This document shows, in pieces, positions 22,301 to 34,064 of a stretch of 64,000 nucleotides of DNA (within the stretch, counting starts at the first letter, position 1; the number at the start of each line of letters is the position of its first letter). The stretch is from contig CM066033.1 in assembly GCA_033557465.1 (NCBI GenBank), positions 386,639,289-386,703,288 on the forward strand, given 5' to 3'. The stretch is from Ichthyophis bannanicus (lineage: Eukaryota; Chordata; Amphibia; Gymnophiona; Ichthyophiidae). The notes beneath the pieces are model-generated. The model worked only from the letters and a program-made list of their open reading frames with translations, ran no database searches and was not told where the DNA came from. The position numbers and the translations under genes were made by a program.

Positions 22301-23584
22301 ATACCCCCTAGAATACGTAAGGGAAATTTATGCTCTATAAAGTCAACCAATATAAAATTGGCAATTCTGTAATCACTATCATTCATCTGATAATCTTCAT
22401 GTCTTTCAAGATCATCAGATCAACAATGTACTTAAAAGATTTTAAAAAGATCTGGATTCTTTCTGACAAGAATATTATGGTGCAGGTAGACCACTACCTA
22501 CTTTTGCTTACGGTGCCACATGCGTCCTATGCCCCTGGCTATAGTGGGGATTCTCGACAGTCCCTGCCGAGTAGTATTCATAAGCTACTTTCTCCTTCAA
22601 GCGGGAGATGACCAGCTTCATGGCAAATTAACTCCTCTTCATGGAGCACAGCGTGTAGGCTGCTCTCAGAGTAATGCGGCTTATCTGAGCTGGAAAACTG
22701 AGATCCCCCTTTTAATCCATTGCTATTTTAAGAATGTCCTGTTGGGACACTTGACTTCCTCCGTTCTTGATCCCTTTCTGCTTTGCTTCCTATGATTCTT
22801 TTTCCCATCTACGCTGCATTTTCCTGATTTTGTGTCTGGTGGAATAATTCTGATGGTAATCACAGAAGCCTTTGTATATTCCAGAATTTACTATTAGGAG
22901 ACAGAATGATTAAATCAATCCCTCTCTTCTTTCTTCCACATTCCAAACCACAATCTTGTAACAATGTTTGGTCAGCAGCTCACCATGTGTATAGCGGCAC
23001 TGCCTATTGATTCTACGGTGCAAATTCCTAGTCTCTCTTTCTGACTCCTGATTTGTTTTCTATTTTCACAGTCTTATGCTTTCTCTGTCATTTAAATGTG
23101 GCCAGTTACTTTCAACGGCTTCTGCAACACGTTCAAGACAGCTAGCCGTAAAGCTGTCCATGTTAAAATGTCAGCAGTGAATATACACTCCTGCGGTATA
23201 GCATTATTTGCTCTTTCCCAACAGAAAGAAGTTTTCAAGTGAGTGCCTCACATTTATTTTTCTGACATACACTACGTTGTTTGTGCTCCCTCCCAGATGG
23301 GTTCCTACCCTTCTGCTGGGCTCAGTCAGGGCCCTGTGCTCTAAATTCTCTAGGCTAGTGAGGGGGTCACTGGCCAGCAGGCATGAAAGAATTTAGAACA
23401 CAAAACATCTTATTGTAAAGATTATTAGTTCCAAATTGTGTATAATTCCAAATAATAGAATTAAACAGTAGCTGAAGGCTTTTATAATTTGCAAATGCCT
23501 ATAAATAACTAAAATACATGTTTTAGCTAATCTTTCCAAATAATGTGCCAGGAGGCTTATAGCATTAGTAAATCAGCAGGAATT

Positions 23585-23745
23585 GGAGTGGAGCAGCAGT
23601 GTAAAACAGTGGTACTAAGAGCCAGGAAGGCCAGGGTTCAAATCCCACTTCTCCATCAACACTCCTTATGACTCTGGGCAAGTTACTCCACCCACCACTG
23701 TCTCAGCTACAACATGGACTGGAAGCCCCTCTGGGCAGGGAAATA
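23585..23745 (+). mobile_element. tRNA-derived CORE-type SINE
   Basis: This contains a pol III B-box-like GGTTCAAATCC at about 23636, preceded by a worn A-box region, and followed by a CORE-like segment (CTCTGGGCAAGTTACTCCAC). The order equals that of vertebrate MIR-like SINEs. The same family occurs inverted at 23865, 40943 and 55893. The internal promoter is degraded; this is not a tRNA gene. Confidence 0.65.
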
Positions 23746-23864
23746 TTTACAGTATCTCAATCATAACGTGTGTTGAGTTTGGATTTGGAAATGGTGGATA
23801 ATCACATCCGTATAAGGTGCAATAAATCGCTGCCCCAGAAAGATTACAGTCTAAGTGTAAAGCA

Positions 23865-23962
23865 ATGATGGATTAAGGGATTACCCAAGATCACGGGGGG
23901 GAGTGAGATTTGAACCCCGATTCTCGGCCCACTTACTCTAACCACAAGGCCACACCTCCCTT
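23865..23962 (-). mobile_element. tRNA-derived SINE fragment, inverted
   Basis: On the minus strand this reads a TGGCCTTGTGGTTAGAG A-box-like start, a GGTTCAAATC-type B box and the CORE-like GGTAATCCCTTAATCC segment. It lies close to the plus-strand copy at 23585 but in opposite orientation. Confidence 0.6.
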
Positions 23963-26499
23963 TCATAGACAACAATGGAATGAAGCGTTGAGAAAATGAT
24001 TTGTTCTCTTCCCCTTTGATCCTTCTTTTGTAGCTTCCTAGTCACTTCATCTTTCATGGACTGCCATGCATGTTGCTTTTGCAACTTTCAGCCCTTTTCT
24101 CACTCACTTCATTCTTGCTGAAAAAAAACATAATCATCATTTCAGCCCTAATCCATGTCTCCACTTTCCTGTATTCTGTCCTTCTGCCAGAGGAAAACGA
24201 ATCCAGCTGGCTACAGCCTTTTCTCTTTCTCCTTTCTCCTCATTTTAGGTCACTTTTATTTATACTCATCTGTAAAACCTCAAGAAATTTCTTCTTTTAA
24301 CACGATTGACTAGGCATGAGCTACATATACGTACGCGTCAAAATCATTACACTAACAGAAACCCATGAATGTTGCCTAAAACCATTCTGTTTGAGTCAGG
24401 GGGATGATTAATTCGATAAATTCGTCATGCAAACAGCAAATTAACATCGTACTACTGCAAAGCTGCTAAAAATATGAACTCTGTCCATTTCTTATTTTAG
24501 GATAAAAGCAGAGTATAAGCAGTGGCGTTCAGAAAATCAGGATGAAGGCTTACGTCAGGGATTCAGCAGGTACAGTGCCGCATACCCCTTACCTTTTGGG
24601 TAACTTGAACGGTCTTGCAGGCCTGAGGGGAAAAAATGCAGATTGAATCTAAAGACATAAACATATCTTCAAATGTACAAAAGTATATTTTCTCATGAAA
24701 ATCTCTCTCTATATGAATAAACATGTTTCTAAAGATTAAAAGAGAAAACATAGGATAAAACGTTTCTTGCAAAATCTTCCAATCAATTCCATTGTACTTT
24801 TCCGATATTTTAAAGCTGTGACTCTAGTTTGAGTCTTCAAGGTATCAACATTTCTGGATCTGAACTCTGTTGCTTTGGCTTTGGTCTTTCTTTTGGGACC
24901 TCCTATCATACTTGTTTCAATACCTTTTGTGTTTCTTCATTTTCTTCAATTGAAAAAAATATGACACTTGGCTCATTTTTCTTAATCTCATCCTTTAAGC
25001 CCCGCTTCATCTTTTCCCTTTATCAGTGTAGTAGCTTCAGTTCCTTATACTAAAATAAAATCAAGCTGATGGTAAGTAATGACCTCGGAGGACCAACCAC
25101 TCTCCCCATTTCCCTTATTTTCTGCAATGCATCGCACCCTACTTAATCTTTGGCTTTTCCAACATTAGCCAAAGTTCTGCTGTGTCTGTCCCAGGCCTGT
25201 ATAAATTCTGATTCCACCTTTGCTTTCATCATCTCTGGGGAAACTGGCCCATGGATCTACCACCCTTTAACTTGGCATGAAGAGCTACCTAATAGGAGAT
25301 GTTATATTATGATGACAAATATTTTGGTATAAAACTTTTGCCCAATGTTCACTTTACAGACTATTTTCCTTCAGCACGCTGCTACTGTCACTTATTCTCA
25401 AAATCAAAGCAATTAGAATCCCTATTACCTTCCCCTCTGTGTCTGACTCATGGATGTCCGTTCAAGCTCTGCATTAACTGCAAAGCACCATGGGAGTACA
25501 GAGAAACTGAGATGGCGGCAATACTGTCAGTTTTAATAGCGGCATACACATTTAAAATATTAATACTTTGTGAAATGAAGCATCAGAAAATGATGAAGTT
25601 ACCCGAGAGACCTAACACACAGGGCTTTGAAGGCAGTCACAGCTCCCTAAAGATAGTTGTTACTTCAGTGGCAGATTTAAAGAAGGAAGTGAGTGGGATG
25701 GACTTCCAGATCACTTGGAACTGAAGTCTACTAGATCTCGATATTTTCATTCCCAACTACCTAGGTCCCCCTCTCCCCTCTTCTTATATGTCCTCTCCCA
25801 TGTAGTTTAGCTGCTGACCATGGTTCCTTCTAGAACTTGGCACATAGATATTCCAAGAGTCTGGCCTCTACGTGTCACTGCTGTGTGACACTCCTCCAGG
25901 GCCATGAGTATGAACTCTGCAACTGACTCAACGCGCCTAAGCATCAAAGCAAGGCTTCCACTGTAATAGTTCAAAGAACCACCACTGAGCTCCTGGATTG
26001 ATTCCCCGATATACTTAAATGAAAGTAAGATGCTGTAAATTTCCCTCAGAATGAGAAGAATTTTTCCAAACTTATGAGATACAGAGGGCATCATATTGTG
26101 AACAGCTCTATGAGATGAGGTTACATTTGTGATGTAAATACTAACAGGTTCATATTCAAAGCACGTTATATATTCACTGGCTGACAGTGAAAGTGCAACT
26201 TGCCCATCTCTGTATGGGCAAATATAAGGATAACACTGGGTTGTTTAAATCGCTAAAAGACCCGATTCTAACAGCACTGAAAAGAGGCACGGTAAAGGCA
26301 GGCAAAACAATTACCTGGATAGTGATTCAGCTGCTATCATGAGATGTCATAAATTTAGTTCAGGTCTAAACTAAATGGACAGTGCAAGCATGGAGACTGC
26401 ACTATCTATATATGGATAGTGGCCTAAATATAGAGGCTACATTAAAAGTCATAGCTGGCCTTTAACTTAAGCCAGTCATCGTGCTGGCTGAATACTGAC

Positions 26500-26617
26500 C
26501 CCTCTAGCCACATCACCCTGAGTGAGCCCAATCTCATCTGATCTCGGAAGCTAAGCAGGGTTGGGCCTCAGTAGCTGGATGGGAGACGACCTTGGAATTT
26601 CAGGTGCTGTAGACTTG
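26500..26617 (+). pseudogene. 5S rRNA-derived sequence, probably a SINE head
   Basis: About 118 bases follow 5S ribosomal RNA from end to end, including the best-conserved part CTGATCTCGGAAGCTAAGC and the internal control element TGGATGGGAGAC. Scattered substitutions and small deletions (for example around CTCAGTAGCTGG) exclude a functional 5S gene. A sequence typical of 5S-headed SINE tails occurs 500 bases downstream (27117-27205), so I read this as the head of a 5S-derived SINE split by a later insertion. It could also be a lone 5S pseudogene. Confidence 0.82.
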
Positions 26618-27116
26618 GGGTTGGTCCAAGGGTTTCTGCTATCCTAGGCAGGCCCGCCTGCTGAACCACACCTCTCCCCCTGCACCATCATTTCAACTTG
26701 GATTGGGGGGGGGGTGCCACCGCGACCTGTCCATGATTATTCATAGTGGCAGCTTGTGTGCCGCCGCTTCGGTGCCCGTGGCAGACCTTAAAGCACTTGT
26801 ATGAATGTGCACTCATAGCCTGCCGCTTCTGCCCCCTTCGGCAGGAAGTTGCATCGAAGGGGGGCAGGAGTGGCAGGCCATGAGTGCACACACGCACGTG
26901 GGTGTATTATACCCCACTGCGCGTGCCAAAGTGCATGGTCTGCCACAGGTGCCAAACTGGCAGCACAAAGCTGTCACTTTTCAAAAATCGTGGAGGGGTT
27001 GTGGTGTTGTGCCATCCACTGAGATCTGCCGCCCTAGACAACCGCCTTGTCTGTCCAGTGGATAGAAGGGCCCTGTATAGATTTACTGTGCAGATCTGCA
27101 AGTCTATTTCCAAATG

Positions 27117-27205
27117 CACCTTGCCAAGAAAACTCAGCAGGTAAGGACAACTATCCACAGAGTCACCAAGAGTTGGCATTGACTCGACAGCACTTAACAG
27201 CAAGA
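27117..27205 (+). mobile_element. SINE tail with GAGTCG-type palindrome
   Basis: The segment with GGTAAGGACAACTATCC, then GGCATTGACTCGACAGCAC and TTAACAGCAAG, has a close relative at 52437-52503. It is the kind of 3' module attached to 5S-headed SINEs. The intervening 26618-27116 ends in a sequence resembling a hAT right terminus (AAGGGCCCTG), suggesting an insertion between head and tail. Confidence 0.55.
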
Positions 27206-27305
27206 AGAGTTTCAATTTTACTTCTCATCATTCACGCTTGTGATAGTTTCATTTTCTTAAGAGAAAACAAAATTTGGGAAATCATGAGTTGGCTTGATAG
27301 TTATT

Positions 27306-27720
27306 GTATATACAGTTGCATACAAATGTTTAGGTAGCCCTGAGTCAAACTGCATGTTTCAATGAATCTCTAAGTGAGCAGAAGCCAACAACCACCTCTA
27401 CACAGTACCAAGTTAAACACATCTTTTTGCAAATGTAACGCATAATTACTATTTGCATTTCTTTACAGATTCCAAATAAGAAAACAGTGAATAAGGCAGG
27501 TGCAAAGGTTCGGACACTGTTTCAGTCAGTAACACGTATAATCTCCTTCAGCAGAAATGACAGCTGTCAAAGGTTTCTTGTAGCCAGCTAAAAGTCTTCC
27601 TGTTCTCGCTTTTGGAATTCTTTTCATTCTTCCTTGTGGAATTCTGTTAGCTTCTACGTGCTGCATGACAGGATCTCCCCGCAAATTTTCAATAATATTC
27701 AAAACCTTCATCTCTTTCGT
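27306..27720 (-). mobile_element. DNA transposon end fragment, class uncertain
   Basis: The left edge TATATACAGTTGCATAC, followed by repeated phrases of the type CAAATGTTTAGG and CAAAGGTTCGGACAC, recalls the terminal and subterminal repeats of a vertebrate cut-and-paste element. A minus-strand frame at 27526-27711 could be a piece of its 5' region. No transposase motif is visible and no right end was found. Confidence 0.4.
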
Positions 27721-30700
27721 GGGACTACTTCATGGTTGATTATGAGGTGTGTTTCCAGTGGCATAAGTTCAAATGAGGGGGCCCCAAGCAAAATGTGCTA
27801 AGGGCCCCTCAGGATAACAGCGGTGGCCATGAGAAGTGGGAGAGAACACCTTTCCTATCCCATTCCCCTGTGCACCAGCATTAGGAATGTCTGTTATTGT
27901 AATGCACATCCTATGTCATGCAATAGGACCTTGTTACTAATGATGCACATTAATGGCGTTAGCGGGTGCTATTGTGGTAATGCATCTTAGTAAATCTACT
28001 TAACATTCCCTCCGTCTCAGATATTACAGTCGAGATATTTACATTACTTAAGGCCCTTTATTTGTCTGCCAAGATTCAGGTTTACTTCTCAGCAAAGGCC
28101 AACTGTATAGATGGGGCTAAACTAGATTTGGACAACCACACAGGCATCTAGATGCAGGGATCGCAACCTCTTACTTCTGGAAGTGAGCAACAGAAAACAG
28201 ATCTCCCTATCTGGATCCATCAGGTACTTCCAAGAGACTTGGATTAGCCACGGGCAAAGACAGGATGCTAGGCTCAATGAATGGCTCATCTGAATTAGCA
28301 TGCCAGTTTTTACATTTAGATGTAATATACTTCTGTTTGCTAAAATGAGTATGATTTTGGAAGATGTAATTAATTTATCTCAGAAAAGATTATTTTAACA
28401 TGAGGTGAAGATGAAGGATCCAGGAATCAAACCACTTTGTAAAACTTGAACGATGATGTAGTGAATGATCCTCATGTCATTTTGGCTCAGTTTATCTGAC
28501 ATTCTGTGTTTTTACAGCTCTCAAAGAATGCAGAGACAGTTAAGGCAAAAGAAGCTATGTTCCATGTCCGCACATCACTGATGCTAGCCAGAAGCAAACT
28601 TTCAAGGACCAGAACCTCTTATTTCTCCTCCTAGATGAAGTGGGAAGAGGAAGCAGCTTTGTTATTCTTGACCGCTCCGGGGCACTCAAAGATTAGCAGA
28701 ACCATACTTTTGACTAATGCGCTGAGCAAGCATGTCGTCGGAATCATTGTGGGAAATATTCATGTGAAACGACAGCTTTGCTTTAAAGACATTTTAACAT
28801 TCTGACGCTATGAAATTCTGGAAATGCAATCCAGAAATTATTTGGCTTCCATAATGCTCCGCTGATGAAAGAATACAGTAATACAGATTAGCTGTGCACG
28901 CTGCTGGCTGTGATAACTAAAACAGGTGGACGAGACTACTGAGTGTGGTGCCAACTGCAGAAATGGCAGAGGCGACAGTGGCGAAGGGCAGCGGGGACAG
29001 AGGAGCCCCTTGCTAAAACATTCCAAGGGCGCTTCTTTCCCAGCAGCGTCATCTGTGCAGGCGCAGGCCTATCCCTTTCTGTAGTCAGGCAGACGTGAAA
29101 TAGCGAGCGTTACTAGGAGAGTGCGCCAAGGCCCGCTTTCTCCAAATTTCAATTTATGCTCTCCCTTTTTTGTCTCATGAACTTTTATTTTTAGAGTGCA
29201 TTATTGGCAAAACGCATATGCTAAAAACAACAAAGAAAAATGTATTTTTTTTTTACTCAGACCATTTTGAAAGAAAACAAGCCTGTTTCATTGCATGGTT
29301 CGTTTCCTTTCAAAATAAATGCAGATCCCTAAACGTTGTTATATCCCACCTAAAAGCAGAATGACTTTTCAAAACAGGTACGGCTCATATAAAGCAGTGG
29401 CCCACGGACCCTTGGGGGTCTATGAGACCATTAGGATCCTTAGGGCATAGAAAATAGAGACTGGTGAGGACTGGCTGTGGGGGAGTGGCGGGGAGAGAGT
29501 GACTGGTAGGGTCTGGCTAGGAAGTGCGAGAGAGACACTGGAGGGAACTGGTTGGGGGGATGGAGAGAGAACAAAAACTGAGAGACTGGTGGGGACTGGT
29601 TGAGGAGGGAGGTGTTCTTTCACTGACAAATATTGCTTAAAATTATTCCCTCATCTTTACGCTTATTTGCAAAATCATATTGCAAAATCTAGCAGATGTG
29701 AAGTCATAATTCTACCCCTCCCCCCCACACATACCTTTATCCTAAATTGATTATAAGGCAGATGAACAAACAGCAATTGTGATAAAAAGATCAAAGCAGC
29801 AAGCCAGAAACCAGAGTCACTTCCTAATGTTCCCTATCTGAATCATGAGCACAATTAAAAAAGTTATAGGGTCCGATTAAAAGACAGCACAAAATGGATT
29901 TTTACATTCCACAACAAAACCCATCTTCAGAGGCACTTAAGCAGAATCCAGATACGTGCCACTGGTTTGGTCTAGCAGGCGATTTTCAGCGATGCTAAAA
30001 ATCATCCTGGTCGCCCCAGCACTATCTGTTTAGTGCCGCAGCAGAGCAGGAACGGGCCACAGAGTTATCTGGAGAGCGGCAATATTTGGTTTACTATCTG
30101 GATAACTTAGGAAAGAAAAAAGTATTCCTAGGTGAAATGGATAGTCTATCCGGATGTGGACTGAATATTGTCGCTATCTGGATGACTCCAGAGCTGACCG
30201 TACGATATGTATATTCTGGATAGTGGCACTAAATATACACGTTTTATGTAGTTACTGTGGCCAGCATTTTAAAACAAACGCAAACTGCCATAGCTGAATA
30301 TCCCTCCACCCCAAGTACTCCAAGATGCTGCCAATCATCTACAGTCTCTGTGCAAGGGCATTAGGCACTAGACATGTGTAGGACCAAAAAAACTACATAT
30401 TAACTGAAAACAACCAAAGGGATTTTTCTGTTTTTGCCATAACAGCATACTTACTATGTGCGCTACAGCTTTCTTGCACGTGCAGATTGCTTGTGTGCAA
30501 TAGTTTGTAGGTATACACATGCACAAGCAAGCTGAGTGCTATTAATTTTTAGGAACTCAAATGAGCCCGAAATACCTATGCCTAGGGCACACTAGGCAAA
30601 ACTTTAGCTTTGCCCCTTCTTCAATTTACCATCAAGTCCCTAACTCCTCTCCTCTTGACATTTTGATAAATAAACTCAACAGTTATGAGTACCCCACCAT

Positions 30701-31089
30701 CATCCTTCCCAGAATAATCCTGCAAAAAATGGACATCAGATTTTGTTTGGCACATATTTACTTAATGAGGATATTTTCTAAAAGCCATTCATCCAGGTAG
30801 ATGGGCTATTTAGATGTCACCCACCCTCTCGGCAGAAAAGCAAATGCTGATGTTGTATACTTGTGTGGTTTTCAGGACCTATTGTTTTGCATTAAGTGCA
30901 AGTGCTCCTTGGAAGCCGCTGCCCTAGGCAAAGACCTAGTTTGTCTAATGGTTACGCTGTCTCCAATCATCTAACTTAAGCAATTTTGGAACTGTAAACA
31001 TTGGGGGCAAAGCAGAAACCTGTGGAAAAAGAACACTGTACATGCTTAAAGACGAGTGCATTGTGCAGTGAGACTTATTGCACAGTATT

Positions 31090-31330
31090 TATTTAATTTA
31101 GTTAATTAACTACCTTATACTTATATACTGCAGATCCCAGCCTACACAGAATTCAAACAAAAAAAAAAATCAGCCTGCAGAATAACAGTCTATGGAAATC
31201 TTCTCAGGTTAAATGTCACACAGTAAATATAAATCTACAACTAAGAAAACATTTTGGATTCAAGTCACCATTACTTCCCTGAGGAACATAACCAGTCTTA
31301 AGGTCCAGAATATTTAACCATAAATATTCT
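31090..31330 (-). mobile_element. Probable LINE 3' untranslated end
   Basis: A TTTATTTAATTTAG start, followed by a TTATACTTATATACTGCAG block, resembles on the minus strand the worn 3' end of an L2/CR1-group LINE. No coding part is attached. Confidence 0.4.
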
Positions 31331-32349
31331 AGTTACCAATTAAACAGCAATATATTACATGCTTAAAAGCCAGAGCAATGAGGGGGAATGCAGACCCTTC
31401 ATGATTAAAAAAACATAAGCAAGACAACAATAAAGATGCCTCTTGGAACGGCTATAAATTCCTGCAAGGACGCCCCAGAAATTGACATGTCAAGCAGATG
31501 TTCCACAGCCTCAGCTTTAGGCAAAGTATGGACACTGAGCGCCATAGTATACTACGGCTGTTACCTTTTATGCAATTGCCCAATTTTGTACTTGGGAACA
31601 CCAAAGAAAAAAATGCCCACAAAACAGTCTTCATATGCATTTTTATAAGCCTACTTGTGCCTCTAAAAGATTGTGTAGTATGGAGAGCTCTTTCCCAGCT
31701 GGTATGAAATCTAGTAACCTTTCTGATTAACCCTTATGGAACCTAAAGAGCACTTCTGATGACTGTATGGAATTCCAGTTAAATCAATGGTGGATTAACA
31801 GTGAAAGAGAGGTAGCACCAATAAGCTACTGAACAATGTGGAGTACTTCTGTGAAAAATACTTTCAACCTCAGGGACAACAGCTCTATTGATCAGCCAAG
31901 GGGAGGCCCTCCTAAATGCATGGGCAACTTGGAACAGCTTCAAATTTATAGCTCTGGTTTTGATGAATTATTACATGGTCTTAATTTCTGTACCATTCTG
32001 AAGTCCAAATTGCCTCTGAAGTTCTTCAGGCAAATTGAATGATGCTTAACGAATATGAGTCGAACGAGAGAGGTGGTAATAATACTCTTACTGGACGAAG
32101 TGCAGGAAACTGATTTTAACCTTTTCATTAGAGTTGATCTCAATTTCTTTGTTTCTTTCAATGTATTTAAATTGTATCAGCAAAGCATACTAACAAGGAG
32201 AGCATATCTGCGATAGGTCCGTAAAATAGCTGAAATTTGCAATTACTCAAAGTAAATGGATCTAGAATTTAAGATTTTTCCTATTTTTAAACCATAAATT
32301 CTCTTTGTCTCTTTTGAAGATGTAGCCGCTGTATTTTGGCTTCTCTATC

Positions 32350-32600
32350 GTGCAACTAAAGCTATTCTGACCATTAGACAAAAGCACTGGAGCTTTCAGC
32401 ATCTAAAAAGGTTCACTTCCGAAAAAGGAAAAAAGATGTTAAAGATGAAAAGTTCAAAGTGGAGAGAAGTTGAGATGTCCTCTTTGACAGAGGCTGGGGT
32501 TCTTTTTTTTGGTAAATTGTCTACTTTTTCCAGTTTCTCTCTGAAACTTCCCTGACATCGTACATCTTCTGATAAGGACCATTTCACTAACCTAGCCTGC
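32350..32600. repeat. Unclassified dispersed repeat, relative of 52255-52545
   Basis: Phrases shared in the same order with 52255-52545 are GCTATTCTGACCAT, GATGAAAAGT, GTGGAGAGAA and CTCTGAAACTT. Divergence is high. No coding capacity or ends are evident. Confidence 0.5.
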
Positions 32601-33529
32601 ATCACTGCCCCCTGCTCCCCACATTGTTCTTGCAATCAGTCTTGTGGGCTTAAGTGCTTGTAACTGCTCTAGCTTGGGTCATCGCTTTTCATGTCCCACT
32701 GCAGGATATATTTTGAGTGTCAGCTATATAAACTTGAAGGTCTGCAAGAAATCAGACTTTATCTTTAAATGCCTTTCCTGCGATACAAAAACTTGCTATC
32801 CTGCCATTAGATCTGATGATGCACAGAAGCCCTGTTGCCAGTACATATGGCCAAACTCACACCCGTGTTTGGGGAATTTAATGCAACTGCACTGCTACTA
32901 TCTGCAGGTCACCTTTGTCATCTCCCTTGAATGCACATAAGTGACACACTGAGCCATCTCCCTCTCACTGAGGAGTTTTTAAATGCAGCCATCATATGCA
33001 TACGAAGCAGGACATCCAAACCTCCCTCTATTTTTTGACAAAGAGGAAGATTCTGAATCCCTGCTGTAGTTTAATTTTGCCCTGCAGTGTAAGGTAATGG
33101 AGGCTGTGCCTGACTGTTCTTCAGTGGTCAGGAAGGGTCTCTCCTCCTGTGTATAGGAGGGAAGTATACGAAAGAAAAAGAAATATGCAAACTCTATAAA
33201 TTCAAAGCCAAAAAAACACAGCAAAGATGGCCTAAAGGAGGACACTCTTAAGACAAGAAAAGGTGCAACCAAGTTTGTTTGGATACCTTGTCTAAGACGC
33301 TATATCAAATAATTCCATAAACAAATATAACCTAACACAGGCGGGTTTCGACAATACTGCCTGCATCAGGGGTCTAAAACTAGAAAGTGTCCGTAATAAG
33401 TACTTTTCTCAGAAGTTCAAGTCGAGTTATAGTCAAGTACTGTAGGTATTTTCCTGTCCGCAGTGCGCATACAATTTAAAGTTTGTATCTGAGGCAATGG
33501 AGGATTAAGCAACTTGGTCAAGATCACCG

Positions 33530-33880
33530 TTGGTGTACCTCAGGGCTCTGTCTTGGGATCTCTACTTTTCTCTCTCTACGCTCAGTCCCTTGCTGCACTT
33601 ATTTCGTCCCATGGTTTTCAGTACCATCTTTATGCTGACAACTCTCAGATCTAACTCTCTGCGCCTGAAATCTCTCCAGGAATCCAGTCTCGGATCTCTG
33701 CTTGCTTATCCAATATTGCTGCCTAGATATCTCACCGCTGTCCGAAATTGAACATGGCCAAAACTGAGCTTCTTATCTTTCCCCTTAAACCCACCTCCCC
33801 CCTTTCTTTACTTCTGTGGATGACACTACACTCCTCCCTGTTTCCTCGGCTCGCAACCTTGGGGTCATCTTTGACTCAGA
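33530..33880 (+). mobile_element. L2-type LINE ORF2, part before the DIRS-1 insertion
   Basis: The plus-strand translation starts at RT motif B ([14 protein letters not shown]) and runs through motif C, here YADN in place of YADD, then MAKTELLIFPLK and NLGVIFDS, where DIRS-1 interrupts it. Small frameshifts are present near 33630-33830. Sequence to the left (33484-33525) looks like a SINE fragment (GAGGCAATGGAGGATTAAG). The matching second part is at 39381. Confidence 0.82.
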
Positions 33881-33902
33881 GTAGTTACTCACCTGTAACA
33901 GG

Positions 33903-34064
33903 TGTTCTCCAGGAGCAGCAGGAATCAGTCCTCACATATGGGTGACGTCGGCGCCGACGGAGCCCTCGCGGAGCAATTTTCCCCAGCTTTCAAAGAAAGC
34001 CTTTGGGAATTGCAGCGCGCATGCGCGGTCCCCTTCCCGCCCAAGGGTGCCATCTTGCTCAGTC
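33903..34064. repeat. DIRS-1 inverted terminal repeat, 3' side
   Basis: About 160 bases match 39215-39377 in inverted orientation with very few differences, mostly next to the outer end. Outside it, 33881-33902 contains a palindrome CACCTGTAACAGGTG that is absent from the other end. That asymmetric outer extension is also present in DIRS-2. Confidence 0.93.

Larger units (their letters stand above)
27721..33480. other. Sparse region without recognised genes
   Basis: I found no exon with convincing splice sites and coding character. Visible pieces are: a MITE-like edge at about 27885-28005 (GCGTTAGCGGGTGCTATTG, ending in CTTAGTAAATC), low-complexity GA-rich sequence at 29460-29600, a possible LINE tail at 31090, and a repeat relic at 32350-32600. 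Most of the rest looks single-copy and may be intronic or intergenic. Confidence 0.4.

Noticed and set aside
25299..25724. 141-codon open frame as a host exon
   Set aside because: No recognisable domain, no supporting splice signals, and composition like the surrounding non-coding DNA.
25807..26094. 95-codon minus-strand frame as a DIRS gag relic
   Set aside because: A faint resemblance to the RRxAWLRxS region of DIRS gag was noted, but it is too weak to call without a profile search.
26500..26617. Functional 5S rRNA gene
   Set aside because: Many substitutions and small deletions disrupt the sequence, there is no T-run terminator at the expected end, and the context is repetitive.
28500..28640. 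Possible splice acceptor (TTTTTACAG) followed by a short open stretch
   Set aside because: No coding continuity, no donor in frame and no protein similarity that I recognise.
33250..33420. Phrase GGCGGGTTTCGACAATACTGCCTGCATCAGGGG as an element end
   Set aside because: It looks like part of a dispersed amphibian repeat, but I could not find a partner end or assign a family.
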